64,000 bases of DNA from Watersipora subatra (Eukaryota; Bryozoa; Gymnolaemata; Cheilostomatida; Watersiporidae). A program made the translations under genes and the position numbers. The DNA is taken from contig NC_088711.1 in NCBI RefSeq assembly GCF_963576615.1, positions 1,550,001-1,614,000 on the forward strand, in the 5' to 3' direction. The notes below the pieces were generated by a model, which was not told the DNA's origin, did not search any database, and saw only the letters and a program-made list of their open reading frames with translations. This document shows, piece after piece, positions 1 through 12,600 of this stretch (within the stretch, counting starts at the first letter, position 1; each line of letters opens with the position of its first letter).

Positions 1-242
1 TAGTAGTAATATTATGCTAGTAGTAATATTATACTAGTAGTAATATTATACTAGTAGTAGTATTATACTAGTAGTAATATTATGCTAGTAGTAATATTAT
101 ACTAGTAGTAATATTATACTAGTAGTAGTATTATACTAGTAGTAATATTATACTAGTAGTAATATTATACTAGTAGTAATATTATACTAGTAGTAATATT
201 ATACTACTAGTAATATTATACTACTAGTAATATTATACTAGG
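1..242. repeat. 17-bp AT-rich minisatellite
   Basis: About 14 copies of a TAGTAGTAATATTATAC-type unit run from the window edge to the last intron acceptor before the first visible CFAP119 exon. It is therefore probably intronic and extends leftwards out of the window. Confidence 0.9.
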
Positions 243-309
243 AGTCTCTAAAATAAAACCCTGAATCTTTAAGTAGAATAGCATAAACAAGAGTGTATTA
301 CTGTTGCAG

Positions 310-2945
310 GCAGCTGGCGATCATTTTGAATCTTAAAAACTATTCTACTGTTCTTCTCGAAGCTTCCCAGTTAGACTACTTTGTTGGTGTCTTTTGGTGG
401 ACTAAAGAACAGGGTTTCACCCTTGCACAGACATCGGCGTTATTCACTGCTGCTCATGTCCTCTTACATAATATCAAAGGTATACCAATATCTATGTATG
501 TTTATTCAGACAGTATGCAGTCAACTTAAGTACTAGTAGTGTTTGTGAGCAATGTAAGCAACATTTATGGCAACATCATCAACTAGATATCTAGCACTTC
601 TGAATGATATATCAATATATATCAGTCTGCTGTGCTTGACTTTGTAGATAAGCACATGCACATACTGGACAATATCAAAGCATTCAGAGACATGCTTAGC
701 GGTGTGGGACAAGTAGAGGCAGAAGCTCCTGGTGGTCTTGACTGTTTTGAGGTACTTCATGCAAAGACTATAGCCCAGTTCTTTCATACCTCGTAAGTTA
801 AATAAGAACCTACCTTTAAAACTGTTTTGTAGAATCTCATAGTCAAAAGTTGACTATGAGAGCAACAGTAAAGGGTGCATTAATGCATCCTAAATTAAGG
901 GCTAACAATTTAAAGGCCGTAAAGGGCTAACAATTAAGGCTGGGAACCTATGGCTTACAACTTTAAACAAAGTCTCAACTCCCTTTAGCTATTGTATAGC
1001 GCTAGTAAGATATTGATTTGTCTTTTTCTTCTGTTAATAAAAGTTAAAATTCTGTGTAGGAGAAACTAACTTTAAAGTCCGTGACCAACCAAAATTTGGC
1101 CTATTTTTTGATAATTTTGTCATTCTTAGAGCTACTTCACTAGAACGGCTAGTGAAATATGAGCAGTTCACTTTACTCAAGTTACGTACTGAATTTATAA
1201 TTGGATTCATGATGAAACACAAAAACTCATTCAGGCAATTTACAGAAAATCACTTCAAACAATTGTTCTATTTTAAAAGCTCCTTTTAGCTACTGCCAAA
1301 GAGCTTTCTATCTCTTTTGTATGTCGCAAAAACATAAAACTCTGTTTAATGTCTTTTCCAAAATAGTCTCAATAATGAGACAGCTTTCTGATGACACTTA
1401 GCTTGGCTGTTGGCACCGACAGAAATTGTCAATATAGACTAACCCATTAGTGTCTCTGATCATTTTTAGGTTGTAATTTTGTGTCTTGCTTCTAAATTTT
1501 TTTCGTTAAAAAATAATCAGTTATGGCAACAAGTTAAATCCATGTTTGTTGTATGTAATCAGTTGATACATAATACTCCATCATTTCACTGGCATAAATC
1601 AAGCTCTAGCTACTGTTTTCTAGTAATATAATTTGAAAACTTGTCGAATCCATCAAATATGGTGGTAAGAACTTGGACTTCAGATGTGAGAAGTTCTTTT
1701 AATTTTTCTTCCCCTCTCTTTATGCAGTGTACTAACACTTAGCAGGATCTAAATAATGCAGGTTGTTCCAACACTATCGACTCTACCAATTTGTCTTCTC
1801 TCACACACAAGCTGAAGAGATCATTGGCCTTGACCTTTCATGTGAACTGGTGCCACCTGCAAATATACCATATCCAGCTCCTCTTGCTGAAGGCTTGCCT
1901 CATGATGTGTGGGAAAAATATATAAAGACACCTCCTCCTACGCCCCCTCCAGCTACTGAGGTAGCCATTTACGTGTCTAGTCATTGATAGGGATTAGTTG
2001 CTGTGTAAGGGCATGACTCCAGCTTCAACTTCGAATGAGTGAGGTGACAAAATGCTTATGTATTGATTTGATACAATGACTCTGCTCTCATTACAGCTAT
2101 CGGTTGGAGATGTCATAAGCTAACATCACTATCTAAAATTTATATGAATCCCAAAGAGAGCCGCTCAGCGCTTATGTATTTGCAGCTCACTTTATTTTAT
2201 GCTGCCGTAGCTTGACCTGGAAGCGGCATCAGCTGAACAGGAAGCAAAAAAACAAGCACGGCTCCAGGAAGAGGCAGAACTCGCTGAAGAAAATGCAATC
2301 TTGTCAAAGATGACGCCAGAGGAGATACAGCAGGTTGTGGAGCTGGTTGCTAAAGACACCTTTAAAAACCTAAATGTAAGCTAACTGGGAGTTGTCAGTA
2401 CAAAGAGCACGCAATGGCCATAGTTTGGATGCACCCTAATAAGCTATGACTGAATATGTCATATTCCAGAGTAAATGATGGTTTAACTCTATACAACAAT
2501 ATCCTTTGTGCGAAAAAGGACTTAAGTGGCACTGTAAAAAGCTACTAATTAGCTTGTCTCAAGTGGCAAATCCTAAAACTTGCAAACAGGTCATCTAGAA
2601 TATTTGCTAAACACCTCCAATTTGTGTCTGCATAAACGCATACCTACACGTGGGTATGCCTGTACAGCTGTGTGCAGCATGTGAATGTATATGCTACATA
2701 GAATCGCTGTTTAACTGTTCCAACTTTTCTTAGGTTAGCGCAATAATAGGTCATTATAAGTATAGGTCAGTGTAGGTATACATAGGTTATGTAAGTAACT
2801 TACAACAATGCACTAACTAAGCATCAAAAGTACAGATTGTAAGTAGATTTTTGTTCTACAGGCTGAGGTGGCTGCGAAGTTGCGAGAAAGAGAGAACACG
2901 ATTCTCACAAGGATAAACAAAATTCATAAAGTAGCTACTACCTAA
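310..2945 (+). CDS. CFAP119: CFAP119-like ciliary C1a-32 (CLAMP domain) protein, 3' part
   Basis: Five exons join in phase: 310-479, 648-792, 1762-1960, 2211-2375 and 2862-2945, with stop TAA at 2943. Every junction is GT-AG. The visible product starts in the middle of the protein (QLAIILNLKN), continues with LDYFVGVFWWTKEQGFT and HYRLYQFVFSHTQAEEI, has a proline-rich stretch (PPPTPPP), and ends in a charged helical tail (EQEAKKQARLQEEAELAEE, then KLRERENTIL). The order of an aromatic helix, an HYRLYxFVF motif and a proline-rich linker matches my recollection of the CLAMP domain of CFAP119/CCDC189, a subunit of the C1a projection of the central apparatus in motile cilia. The N-terminal exons lie left of the window. 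Family assignment is from memory of the motif pattern, not from a search. Confidence 0.65.
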
Positions 2946-4535
2946 GTATACAGGGCGGCTGGCTTCTACAGGATGTGCATTTATTGTAGTTTATTACATG
3001 TTTCATACCTACTGTGGATTACGACATGTTTCATATCTACTGTGGATTGCTACATGTTTCATATCTACTGTGGATTACTACATGTTTCAAATCTACTGTG
3101 GATTACTACATGTTTCATACATACTGTGGATTACTACATGTTTCATATCTACTGGGGATTACTACATGTTTCATACCTACTGTGGATTACTACATGTTTC
3201 ATATCTACTGTGGATTGCTACATGTTTCATATCTACTGTGGATTACTACATGTTTCATATCTACTGTGGATTATTTCAGGTTTTGTATAAATATATTATC
3301 ATCATTTCTGACTAGCTTACACTCTTGAATTATTTGAACACGTCTGAACATGCCCAGAAGGGGCAGTGTTAAAAATGGGGCATTTAACCTTTTTAACTAA
3401 ATGTTTAAAAAAAGCTATGCTGCTTTTAGCTAGCAACTAACTTTTAGCATTTGTCGTAAACTATGAAAGAGACAGTGATTGTAAGGCAGCTATGGTCGGT
3501 CAAAACTCTATGGTGTCAGTGTGCAACACTCACATGATCTTTAAGAATTGAGATACTTTACACACTACTGTATTCCTTTTATGTCTCACATTCTCTTATT
3601 CACCAACCTTTACTAAGTTTTCATATGTTGATGCGATGTCGGAGAGTTGTGCATGTCTTTAAAAATACAATGGGAGTTATCCTGTCCTGTTCACAGCGTA
3701 AACAGGATAGGATAAATCACACTGCATGCATTAGAGTTGATGTCGTAGCCTATAGACCTATTTTGTCACTGATCATCTCACATACTTGAAAATCTAGCCT
3801 CCACTGACTGCTCATTTCATTGTATGATCTGAATTCCTACCCCATATGTTGACTCATGTTATTACCATTTCACACAATTCCTCCTCTTTCAAATCAGATT
3901 TTCATCTGTTTACCTTTGTACTCAACTGTTGGGAACTATTGTTTACCCTTACCCTTATCTGCTATTTTGTGCTTCCTCAGTCAACCCTTCCTTTCCATTT
4001 TCAGCTCCTGTATCACTTATCTATTTGTTAGAGCACCTCACCCTTGCTTTCACCTGCCAACTTTGACTTTGACACAAGTTTTACCCTTATTTGCCTATTT
4101 GCGCTCTTTTCTGGTGGTTTTTGCTGTCATCTGCACCAATTTATTCAAGCACCTGTTAGCTCTGTGTCATTAACTGTCAGCGCATAGAAAGATATTTGCT
4201 ATGACTAGACTGGTACTCTCTTTTTCATTGAAGAACGCATGAGTTTCAAAAACTTTACATTTTAATAACCTCTTCGTATTTGGATTTATGCCAAAGGCCT
4301 ACAACCAGTTATAAAATGGCTCTTCCTGGCCCACCCCTGAGCAGTGTCTCGTTAAAATTGTGTTAGTCATGCATTTTCATTGCTAAATGTGTAACACTTC
4401 ATATACGAATTTATAACTGAAAATGTGTTATTGTCTTATTGTTTGTACGGCTGAGAATGGCAGACAATATTTAAGTTTATTAAAAAATATTCAAATCATA
4501 ATAAACACTGCAGACTTTGATGCAATTATAATACT
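2946..4535. other. Intergenic stretch after CFAP119, with minisatellite
   Basis: No coding exon is seen. The stretch holds the 28-bp minisatellite listed separately and low-complexity pyrimidine-rich DNA at 3840-4180, where two overlapping open frames have no splice context or recognisable protein features. Confidence 0.5.
2988..3275. repeat. 28-bp minisatellite, about 10 copies
   Basis: The unit is roughly TGTTTCATATCTACTGTGG plus ATTACTACA. It begins 40 bp after the CFAP119 stop codon, so it probably lies in the 3' UTR or just beyond it. The unit contains no stop in any plus frame, which produces three overlapping 104-105-codon open frames that are artefacts of the repeat. Confidence 0.9.
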
Positions 4536-4680
4536 ATAATATACTAATATTATATATAATACTGTATAATATACTAATATTATATATAATACTATAATAT
4601 ACTAATATTATATATAATACTGTATAATATACTAATATTATATATAATGCTGTATAATATACTAATATTATATATAATGT
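4536..4680. repeat. 30-bp AT-only tandem repeat, about 5 copies
   Basis: Repeats of a TATAATATACTAATATTATA-based unit, alternating between ACTATAAT and ACTGTATAAT versions. Confidence 0.85.
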
Positions 4681-4997
4681 TGCTTGTGTTAATAGACAGC
4701 ATGCAATAAACCCAAATTCTTTGGCTGATGTTCCTAAAAAATAAGCTATGGTAGAAATGCTCCATAAAATATTGTAGTAGGATTTAGGATATAGTAGGAT
4801 AGTATTAGGCGGACTTAAAGTTCTATGGAATTCTCAGACAAAAAGCCATGATCTTTTTTCATAGTATTTAGTTCTTAAAGTTAGTCTAGTAGATTGACAA
4901 GTACATAATTAAAAGGACAATACTCCTTAGTTGTCATTTACCTGTGGTATTGCTTATGTGAAAACATTCTTAAACAGTGAGAGAGTATTGTTCATGT

Positions 4998-5610
4998 GGT
5001 ATGTACATATCAACAAAATATACAGCATGTGATGTTTATGAGTGGTATGTACATATCAACAAGATATGCAGCATGTGATGTTTATGAGTGGTATGTGCAT
5101 ATCGACAAGATATACAGCATGTGGTGTTTATGAGTGGTATGTGCATATCAACAAGATATGCAGCATGTGGTGTTTATGAGTGGTATGTACATATCAACAA
5201 GATATACAGCATGTGGTGTTTATGAGTGGTATGTACATATCAACAAGATATGCAGCATGTGGTGTTTATGAGTGGTATGTGCATATCAACAAGATATACA
5301 GCATGTGGTGTTTGTGAGTGGTATGTACATATCAACAAGATATACAGCATGTGGTGTTTATGAGTGGTATGTTTATATCAACAAGATATACAGCATGTGA
5401 TGTTTATAAGTGGTATGTACATGTATATATCAACAAACTATATGTAAGATGTGATGTTTATGAGTGGTAGGCCTATGTACATATCAACAAACTATACATA
5501 TCCTGGTATGTTTATGAGTAGTGTGTAAATATCAATAAGATAATGTATATATAGAGTGTTATTTATTATGAGTGGTATGTACATATCAGCAACTATATAC
5601 ATGTATGTAG
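4998..5610. repeat. 46-bp minisatellite, about 12 copies
   Basis: The unit is GTGGTATGTACATATCAACA plus AGATATACAGCATGTGGTGTTTATGA, with an exact 46-bp period from 5041 to about 5400. Copies become degenerate and change length towards the right end. Confidence 0.9.
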
Positions 5611-6220
5611 GAACTATGTGAGTGTGACGTTTGAAAATGAGGAAACTGCAGATAGGAGTATCATATGATAATCTACAGTAAAATGTGTCATACATGTAAA
5701 CTACTTATGCCTGTATAGTGAGTTCTGGCTAAGTTCAAGGTGCTTGAGCTGTGAGCACTCTCCCAAGCATTTAACTTTGCTTGCCACCCATGACAGGTCT
5801 GCATGCTAAGTTGGTTGGATACAAACCCTGATATCACAACTATGTCCTTCTGCATAAGTTCTGATAGTGTACCGCTGTCTGTCCGTCTACGCTGTCTATT
5901 TATGGAAACCCTCTAAGAAGTAGCTGCCATTCCTAGTGGCCAAGTATCTCCCTGTAAATGGGCTTTCTTCAAAGCTCAGGCACGACCCTGATGACTGGCA
6001 TGCGCTGTTTGTTTGTCAGCTGATGATTTTTGTCAAGTGCTCAGAAAGTGACTTGCATTGGCACCACCATATATACTGGCATATAAGCTGTGTTACATTG
6101 GCACTACCATGATATATACTTGCATATAAGCTGGTCTAACATGTAAACTGACTCTAAAAATTTCCCTGAGGTGAGGAGCTTTGGCAAAAACTCGTGTATA
6201 TGCTGACCCCACCTGTCGCC
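5611..6220. other. Intergenic, no gene seen
   Basis: Unique-looking DNA apart from a short imperfect duplication around 6056-6130 (GCACYACCATATATACTSGC). No exon with splice context was found. Confidence 0.4.
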
Positions 6221-6623
6221 ATGGGTAATAATAACATGACAGGGATACGCTTTGAAAAAGGTTTGTTATCAAAGCATTAATTCAATAAACAATATTATTG
6301 ATAATGTAATTGTAGAAAGTAACTGGCGTTGTATAACGATAATGTGCAATTTCAATGTAAGGAACTCTTGCAGAAAAGAGAAAACGAGAATGAACCGGCT
6401 TTTGCTGTACCTTTTAGTAGGTTTGTCAGAGTAAACGCTGTCTCAGAATATTGCAGTCATTCCAGCTGTTACCCTCAACCTAAAGTTGCACATACTTTTA
6501 GACAATAATCTGTTATTTCTCTGACTGCTTATTTATATTGCAGATGACAGCATGGCTGGTCTATGCTGCCAATTGGTGTTACTCGTATACGTAATTATAT
6601 TTCTCATTCCTATTAGTTATTAA
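6221..6623 (+). CDS. Possible two-exon 39-residue membrane microprotein
   Basis: An ATG at 6221 has an excellent start context (GTCGCCATGG). Exon 6221-6260 ends at a GTTTGT donor and joins in phase to 6544-6623 behind a TATATTGCAG acceptor. The product would be MGNNNMTGIRFEKDDSMAGL followed by CCQLVLLVYVIIFLIPISY. The second half is one strongly hydrophobic segment, and the N-terminal MGNNN resembles a glycine-2 lipidation signal. The weak donor and very short length make this uncertain; it may be a chance arrangement. No homologue is recognised. Confidence 0.22.
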
Positions 6624-6986
6624 CGTATGCTAGCTTACCGAGTGCATGAGAAAATGCAACTGCACTCAACCTGCTCTGATTGGTTGTCATAACCAAACAA
6701 TCTGCTCTGATTGGTTGCCTCAACCGATACCCGTCTGGAAAGTTACCAAGTTCAAATGGAAGTTTAGCTAATTTTTCTGAAATGTTTCTTGAAAGTTATC
6801 AACTGATCAACGTTTTGAGAAAATTGCCCGATTATTGACTGTGCGTAATTTTAGATTCACTAAACAAGCTTTTTCCAACTTCCAAAGTACATTCGGCACT
6901 AACTATTATCATCTCATACTTTCCTATTTAGGTTTTCACTTTGGCTTTTTGTCACAGTTGAGAGTTTTAGTCTTTTTGACATTCTC

Positions 6987-7854
6987 CTGTCACCAATGAT
7001 ATACAGCCCCCCCCCCCCCCTTCCCCCACCAGGATAAGCGACAGGCATCATGTGAGCGGGGCTTAATGATCGAGCTCTGTTGGGATGAACCCGAATACAG
7101 CACCCGAACAAACAAATATGCTGAATAAAGCCCCTTGTAAATTTACAAATATTATGAACAATAGTGATTATTTTACTGATCTGTTGGTTTATTTTGTTGT
7201 CAAATAAATATAGTATCCCAATATTGTCATCGTTATGATCAGTCAGTTGTCATTCACAAGCATTTGCAATATTAATATATGAAGTTGCAATCGTAAAATA
7301 GCCCAAATTCGGTTTCATATTTAGATTTTGAGTATAAAAACTACACTCCACAGCTTTGCCTGCTGTCCCATCTTATTGGCCAGGTAAAACTATGTTACAA
7401 CGATGAAAGACTTTGTCATTTTATATTAGGGGTGGCAAAATATAAATAAAAAACAAGGGAAAAAAGGCGTGTTGTTGTTCGGGCAATTATGGGTAAATTA
7501 TATTTAACTTTAAGCATAAACTACGACACCTACCAAGTTCAAAATTAGTAAAAGTAGATCATTTGAAATGTTTTATTTTCCATGGATCCATTTTTTTAGT
7601 TAGGTGTTACCTCTACATTGTAGAAATTCAAGGTTTGCTATTGTGAACCGCTGGGCCTACTGACTGAATGAGCTAATGACACGATAACAGCGAGTCGTGT
7701 TTTCCAAAACCTAACAAGGCAACGTGACCGCCCGGCGAGAATTGTGTTAGCTCCGAAACCCAGGTTAGCGTAATCCTAACAGAGCAGATCACTAAACCCC
7801 ACCCGAATGATAACAGTCACCTATCCTTGGGGGCTGTATATCATCGCTGTCACC
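6987..7854. mobile_element. hAT-like MITE, 852 bp, with 8-bp target duplications
   Basis: The element runs 6995-7846. The 8-bp sequence CTGTCACC is present directly on both sides (6987-6994 and 7847-7854). Its ends are inverted copies: AATGATATACAGCCCCC at the left and the complement of CGATGATATACAGCCCCC at the right, with similarity continuing for about 100 bp. The left copy has an expanded C run (7007-7020). There is no transposase. An 8-bp duplication is typical of hAT and P-type elements, but the TIR does not start with the usual CAG, so the superfamily is inferred only. Confidence 0.7.
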
Positions 7855-9695
7855 CACGAGTTTCAGCAGGATCTGATTAGCTGTCCATGCAATATTTTGA
7901 TAGGGATTTTTGTAACATTGTTTGAGAAGACATATTATATGCAGGCTCCACTCATGGTGCAATTCCAAAGCCACTTCTAGGCTCAATTTTGGTTACACCG
8001 TCTCTGAATTATTTTCAGAATAGCATAGATATTTCAAGAAAACATCCATTGTCATACCCTCCCGCATGCTCATTCATTCATCCTTTTGGGTGCTGACGCT
8101 GTTTTGTCTTTTGATGTTTTTTCCGTTTATCGAATGCCATAGGGGGCAGGGAAGGTTAGTAGCTTTGCTTTCATTTGTATGATAGATTGTCTGTGCAACG
8201 TAATGTGCTCTTGTTCTGACAAATACCTTTCTGTCATCCTTTTTGCTTGGCATGTCAAGGACATTGTCTCAGGTGCATACTGTCAACCTGCTGAGAGAGC
8301 ATCCATCAGTGTTTCATGTAACTATCGATCACATAATTATGGAACTCCATCACTTCTCAAATTCTATTAATAGTTGTTATGATATTGTAGTTCCCTGTGT
8401 TAGTGGTATATATTCCAGAGCTTTTTAAACACCTCCTACACCAATGCTGGAATGCTGAGAGAGTTGAACTGCCTTCAAATTATTCAGATTTGGACATCAG
8501 CAATGCTTGTAAGTGTACACCCAATCTCAACTTGAAATACCTATTCTATTTTTAAACTTCAAACCACCCAGGAGTAACAATTGCTGTTTTCAAATACTAT
8601 CAAGGCAGCTTTGTGCCTTCTCTTCACACACTCTGCAACGATAATGGTATCTAATGCACCATTCCGACCATATCTTCTGTTTTTCACCTGATCCACTCTC
8701 CATTTTTTGCTGCTTCAACATTGCCGTCTTCACTGTTTTTGTTTAAAAGACAATCACATGGCATCCCTTTATTTAGCACCAGATATGGTTAAGTTCCTCT
8801 GAATTATAGTACGACTAACATAAAAGCTGCAGACAAACTCTCACTTTATCAGCACAAAAGTGAAGGACTAATCAACAGCAAGGGGTGATGATCAGATGCT
8901 TGAAAAAGCAGAATGATTATTCTCAGGGTGAACATGATGTATTTACATGAAAAGGGGTACATTGCATTTTATTTAAGCTACAGTTAAACTTAACATTAAA
9001 ATCAATTTGAAGTTTGTCAGAATTGACTTTTATTTCAAATCTCAATATTTGTACGACTGGATGTATGACTGTGTGTATGACTAGATGGAACATCAGTGAT
9101 AGCGCGTGATCTGAAAAGCTGTGTCTTGTCATTCGTTTGTCGAAAATAGCTCAATAGAATGATTGATGTTTTGAGTTTACAGTGGGTTAATATATAAGTA
9201 TATATGGTAATTGCCTGGGTAGCAGACTCCTAGCAGGTTACAATGGATGCTAGTTGAGTTCTCCATTTAATAACTAGTCGTTCATAACATGGCGATGGAA
9301 ACCCCTGACTGATTTCATGACTCATTATTACAATGACATCGCTAAAGGAACTTTAATCTTTTCAATGCTGTTACAGTACAATGGTTCAGACATCAGTGTG
9401 CTTGAAATTTTTTGTGTCCCGTCATTAAGAGGGAGCGGATAGTAAAGATAGCTATTTTATTGTAGCCTCTTCACTCAAACCCAATCATCAAGTGCTACCA
9501 TTCCACCAAGATGTTTGATTACACTCACCGTGTGATTGGTCTTCCCTAGTAGGTAATATTTACTATTACAAAGGAAACAATGCACTAAATTGGCAAATGT
9601 ACTCTTTTGTAAAATCCACCCTGGTAATTTACTGAGCTATAAAACAGCAATGCATCGATGATAGCAGGTATTAAACACATCGTTTTACCACACAG
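7855..9695. other. Intergenic, possible degraded repeat at 7990-8760
   Basis: Short open frames occur on both strands at 8179-8428. The minus strand from 8760 to 8170 reads as interrupted charged peptide (for example MLKQQKMESGSGEKQKIWSE), which could be an old transposon. No family is recognised and no splice-supported exon is seen. Confidence 0.25.
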
Positions 9696-12600
9696 TCCTT
9701 CAATGTCCATGGAAATGCTTTCACTGAAACTGGTAAGATATACACTAGTAACTATCTATTCCAGCTGTTTACTGCTCAGCATCTCTCAAGCATAACACTA
9801 GAGAGAACAATACATGTATGTTATCTACAGGTATTATAACATTGGAAACTAGTTGCAGTCTCTCATATCTGATTGGCACTAGCTGAGAATGTCAAAGTGG
9901 AATTAGCAATATAATTATATAATATAAACAAACAATTTCAAACGATTTTCTATACTACTTTTAGGTATATTCAAGATATCCAGGAAGCCGATAAGTGATA
10001 GAGTAATACAATGAAGACATTACCTCCTCTAAGTGAGTTCAACTCTTACTCTGAATACTGTTCACCAAAAGTTCTCTCTTCTCCCTCTTGCTGCCTTTCA
10101 GCGCTGCTATATTTTAGTTGATCAGCTTTGATCACGATCCTTTTACCAAGTGTATGAAACTGGCCTTATCTTCTTACTTCAGTGCATCCAAATTAGGGGA
10201 GGGAGTAATACTCCCCTTGGGTTGAGGATAAATTTTCAAAAGTCAAGGGGCATTGTTAGATTTTTTATACGCGGTCGAAATGTGCTTATTATTCACTAAA
10301 TATAATTTTTTACTGATGCTGCTGTCACTGCTGCCGTTGCTGCTGTCACTGCTGCCGTTGCTGCTGTCACTGCTGTCGCTGCCGTTGCTGCTGTCACTGC
10401 TGCCGTTGCTGCTGTCACTGCTGTCGCTGCCGTGCTGCTGTCACTGCTGCCGCTGCTGTTGTCACTGCTGTCACTGCCGTTGCTTACTAGGTAGGAAAAT
10501 GAACTTAATATGTCTTGTTAAATCAATTATTTATGAATTGCTATGCGTCTTTAGAATATGCAATGAACTGAATGCCCACAAAAGCTTTTAACAGCGTGTC
10601 ATCTTCTCTTCTTCGCCCTCACCATTCAATCATTCTATCATTCTCTTTGCTGCGCTGCCGTGACTGGAAATTTGATGCTTTAATTTAGTCTATGCAATTT
10701 GAAATCATCATTTATACAGCAACCAGTTTACAATCATTTTCAGTATTGCAGTTAAAAATATGCACTTCAACAAATTTACTATTTGTAAAGGAAATGTATT
10801 ACTAAAGGCAAAAAGTTGGGCAGTTCATAAATAGTCAAACCTAATTTACAATGAACTGCAGGTCAGCTTTGTGATGAAGCCCAGGCTAACCATGTTATAT
10901 ATTACAGGCTAGCATTTTGCTAAACCACGGGCTATCTTTGCAACCAATCACAGGCTAAGGCTAACATTGTAACATTAAATTGTTTAGATCTGTTAACTAG
11001 CGTCAAAACTAGCGATGTAATTGTTAGCCAATCAGGAGCCAGAGCATTATATTGTTGAGCTTCATTCAAGTGTTGTTCCGAGATGAAAGAACTGCAGAAA
11101 TATGTAGCGAGTTGACAGATCTGAAAATCTCTCCAGTCTAAAGTGCAATTTTCTGCTGAAAATCAATTTATTTAGCATTTCTCTGGTTATTGTTGATTTC
11201 ATTGGAAGATATAATGTAGGGTCTCGCTGTTTGTGTAGGCCTAGGGCTACCTCAGGGATTTAAAAAAGGGACAGATGACAAACAGACGAGTTGTTAAAAC
11301 TGTTGTGATTACTTTCGGCCTGGTAAGCAAGCATTTGCTTGAAATCAGAGACAAAACCACTGTCACTGGCTATGCTTCAGTATACCTTGGTTTCTGACCA
11401 CTGTCATTGGCTATGCTTCAGTATACCTTGGTTTCTGACCACTGTCATTGGCTATGCTTCAGTATACCTTGGTTTCTGACCACTGTCATTGGCTATGCTT
11501 CAGTATACCTTGATTTCTGCAGGTGCAAAGGATATAGCCAAGTTACGGAGATGTCAAACCCGTAGAAGATGCGTCAGCGAGAGTAAGCCTAGCCTCTATT
11601 TCATTGTCTGAGTTTTTCATGAATTGATCAGCCTGATTTTTAAATATTCAAAGCTTTGACTGCTACAGAAAGTTTCACCAGATGTTTCTTGTTACATCAT
11701 TATAAGAATGTCCTGTAGCACAAACCATTGTGAACAACCAATTTAAAGCTACACGCCTGCTGGTATAATAGCGATCACACTATTAAAATAAGACAAGCTG
11801 CTGCACAAAGCAAATCCTATGCTATCATTTAGTGTTATGCTTGACTTTAGGTGATGCGTCCGTGACAAGTAACACTACAGAGGTCTTTAGTCATCCTTCT
11901 CTGGCAGCAGCAATCTCAGCAAGTAGGTATGAGTCAGTAAGCAGGCATGCAATCATATGTATGAGTCTGTAAGTAGGTGTGTAATCATATGTATGAGTCT
12001 GTAAGTAGGCGTGTAATTGTATGTATGAGTCTGTAAGTAGGCATGTAATCATATGTATGAGTCTGTAAGCAGACATGCAATTGTATGTATGAGTCTGTAA
12101 GTAGGCATGTAATCGTATGTATGAGTCAGTAAGTAGGCATGTAATCATATGTATGAGTCTGTAAGCAGGCATGTAATCATATGTATGAGTCTGTAAGCAG
12201 GCATGTAATCGTATGTATGAGTCTGTAAGTAGGCATGTAATCATATGTATGAGTCTGTAAGTAGGCATGTAATCGTGTGTATGAGTCTGTAAGTAGGCAT
12301 GTAATTGTAGGTATGAGTCTGTAAGAAGGTATGTAATCATACATAAGAGTCGGTAAGCAGGCATGTAATCGTATGTATGAGTCTGTAAGTAGGCGTGTAA
12401 TCATATGTATGAGTCTGTAAGTAGGCATGTAATTGTAGGTATGAGTCTGTAAGTAGGCATGTAATCATATGTATGAGTCTGTAAGTAGGCATGTAATCGT
12501 ATGTATGAGTCTGTAAGTAGGTGTGTAATCATACATATGAGTCTGTAAGCAGGCATGTAATCTCATCATGATTCACAAGTAGTTAGTAAAAACAGCTAGC

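Noticed and set aside
3846-4173. Two overlapping plus frames as a membrane protein
   Set aside because: The DNA is pyrimidine-rich and low in complexity, with no convincing start, splice site or conserved motif.
6914-7111. 65-codon minus frame with a glycine-rich stretch
   Set aside because: The glycine run is the translated poly-C expansion in the left end of the 852-bp MITE.
11891-12428. 157- and 83-codon minus frames as a repeat protein
   Set aside because: They arise wholly from a 32-bp minisatellite whose translation rotates through frames.
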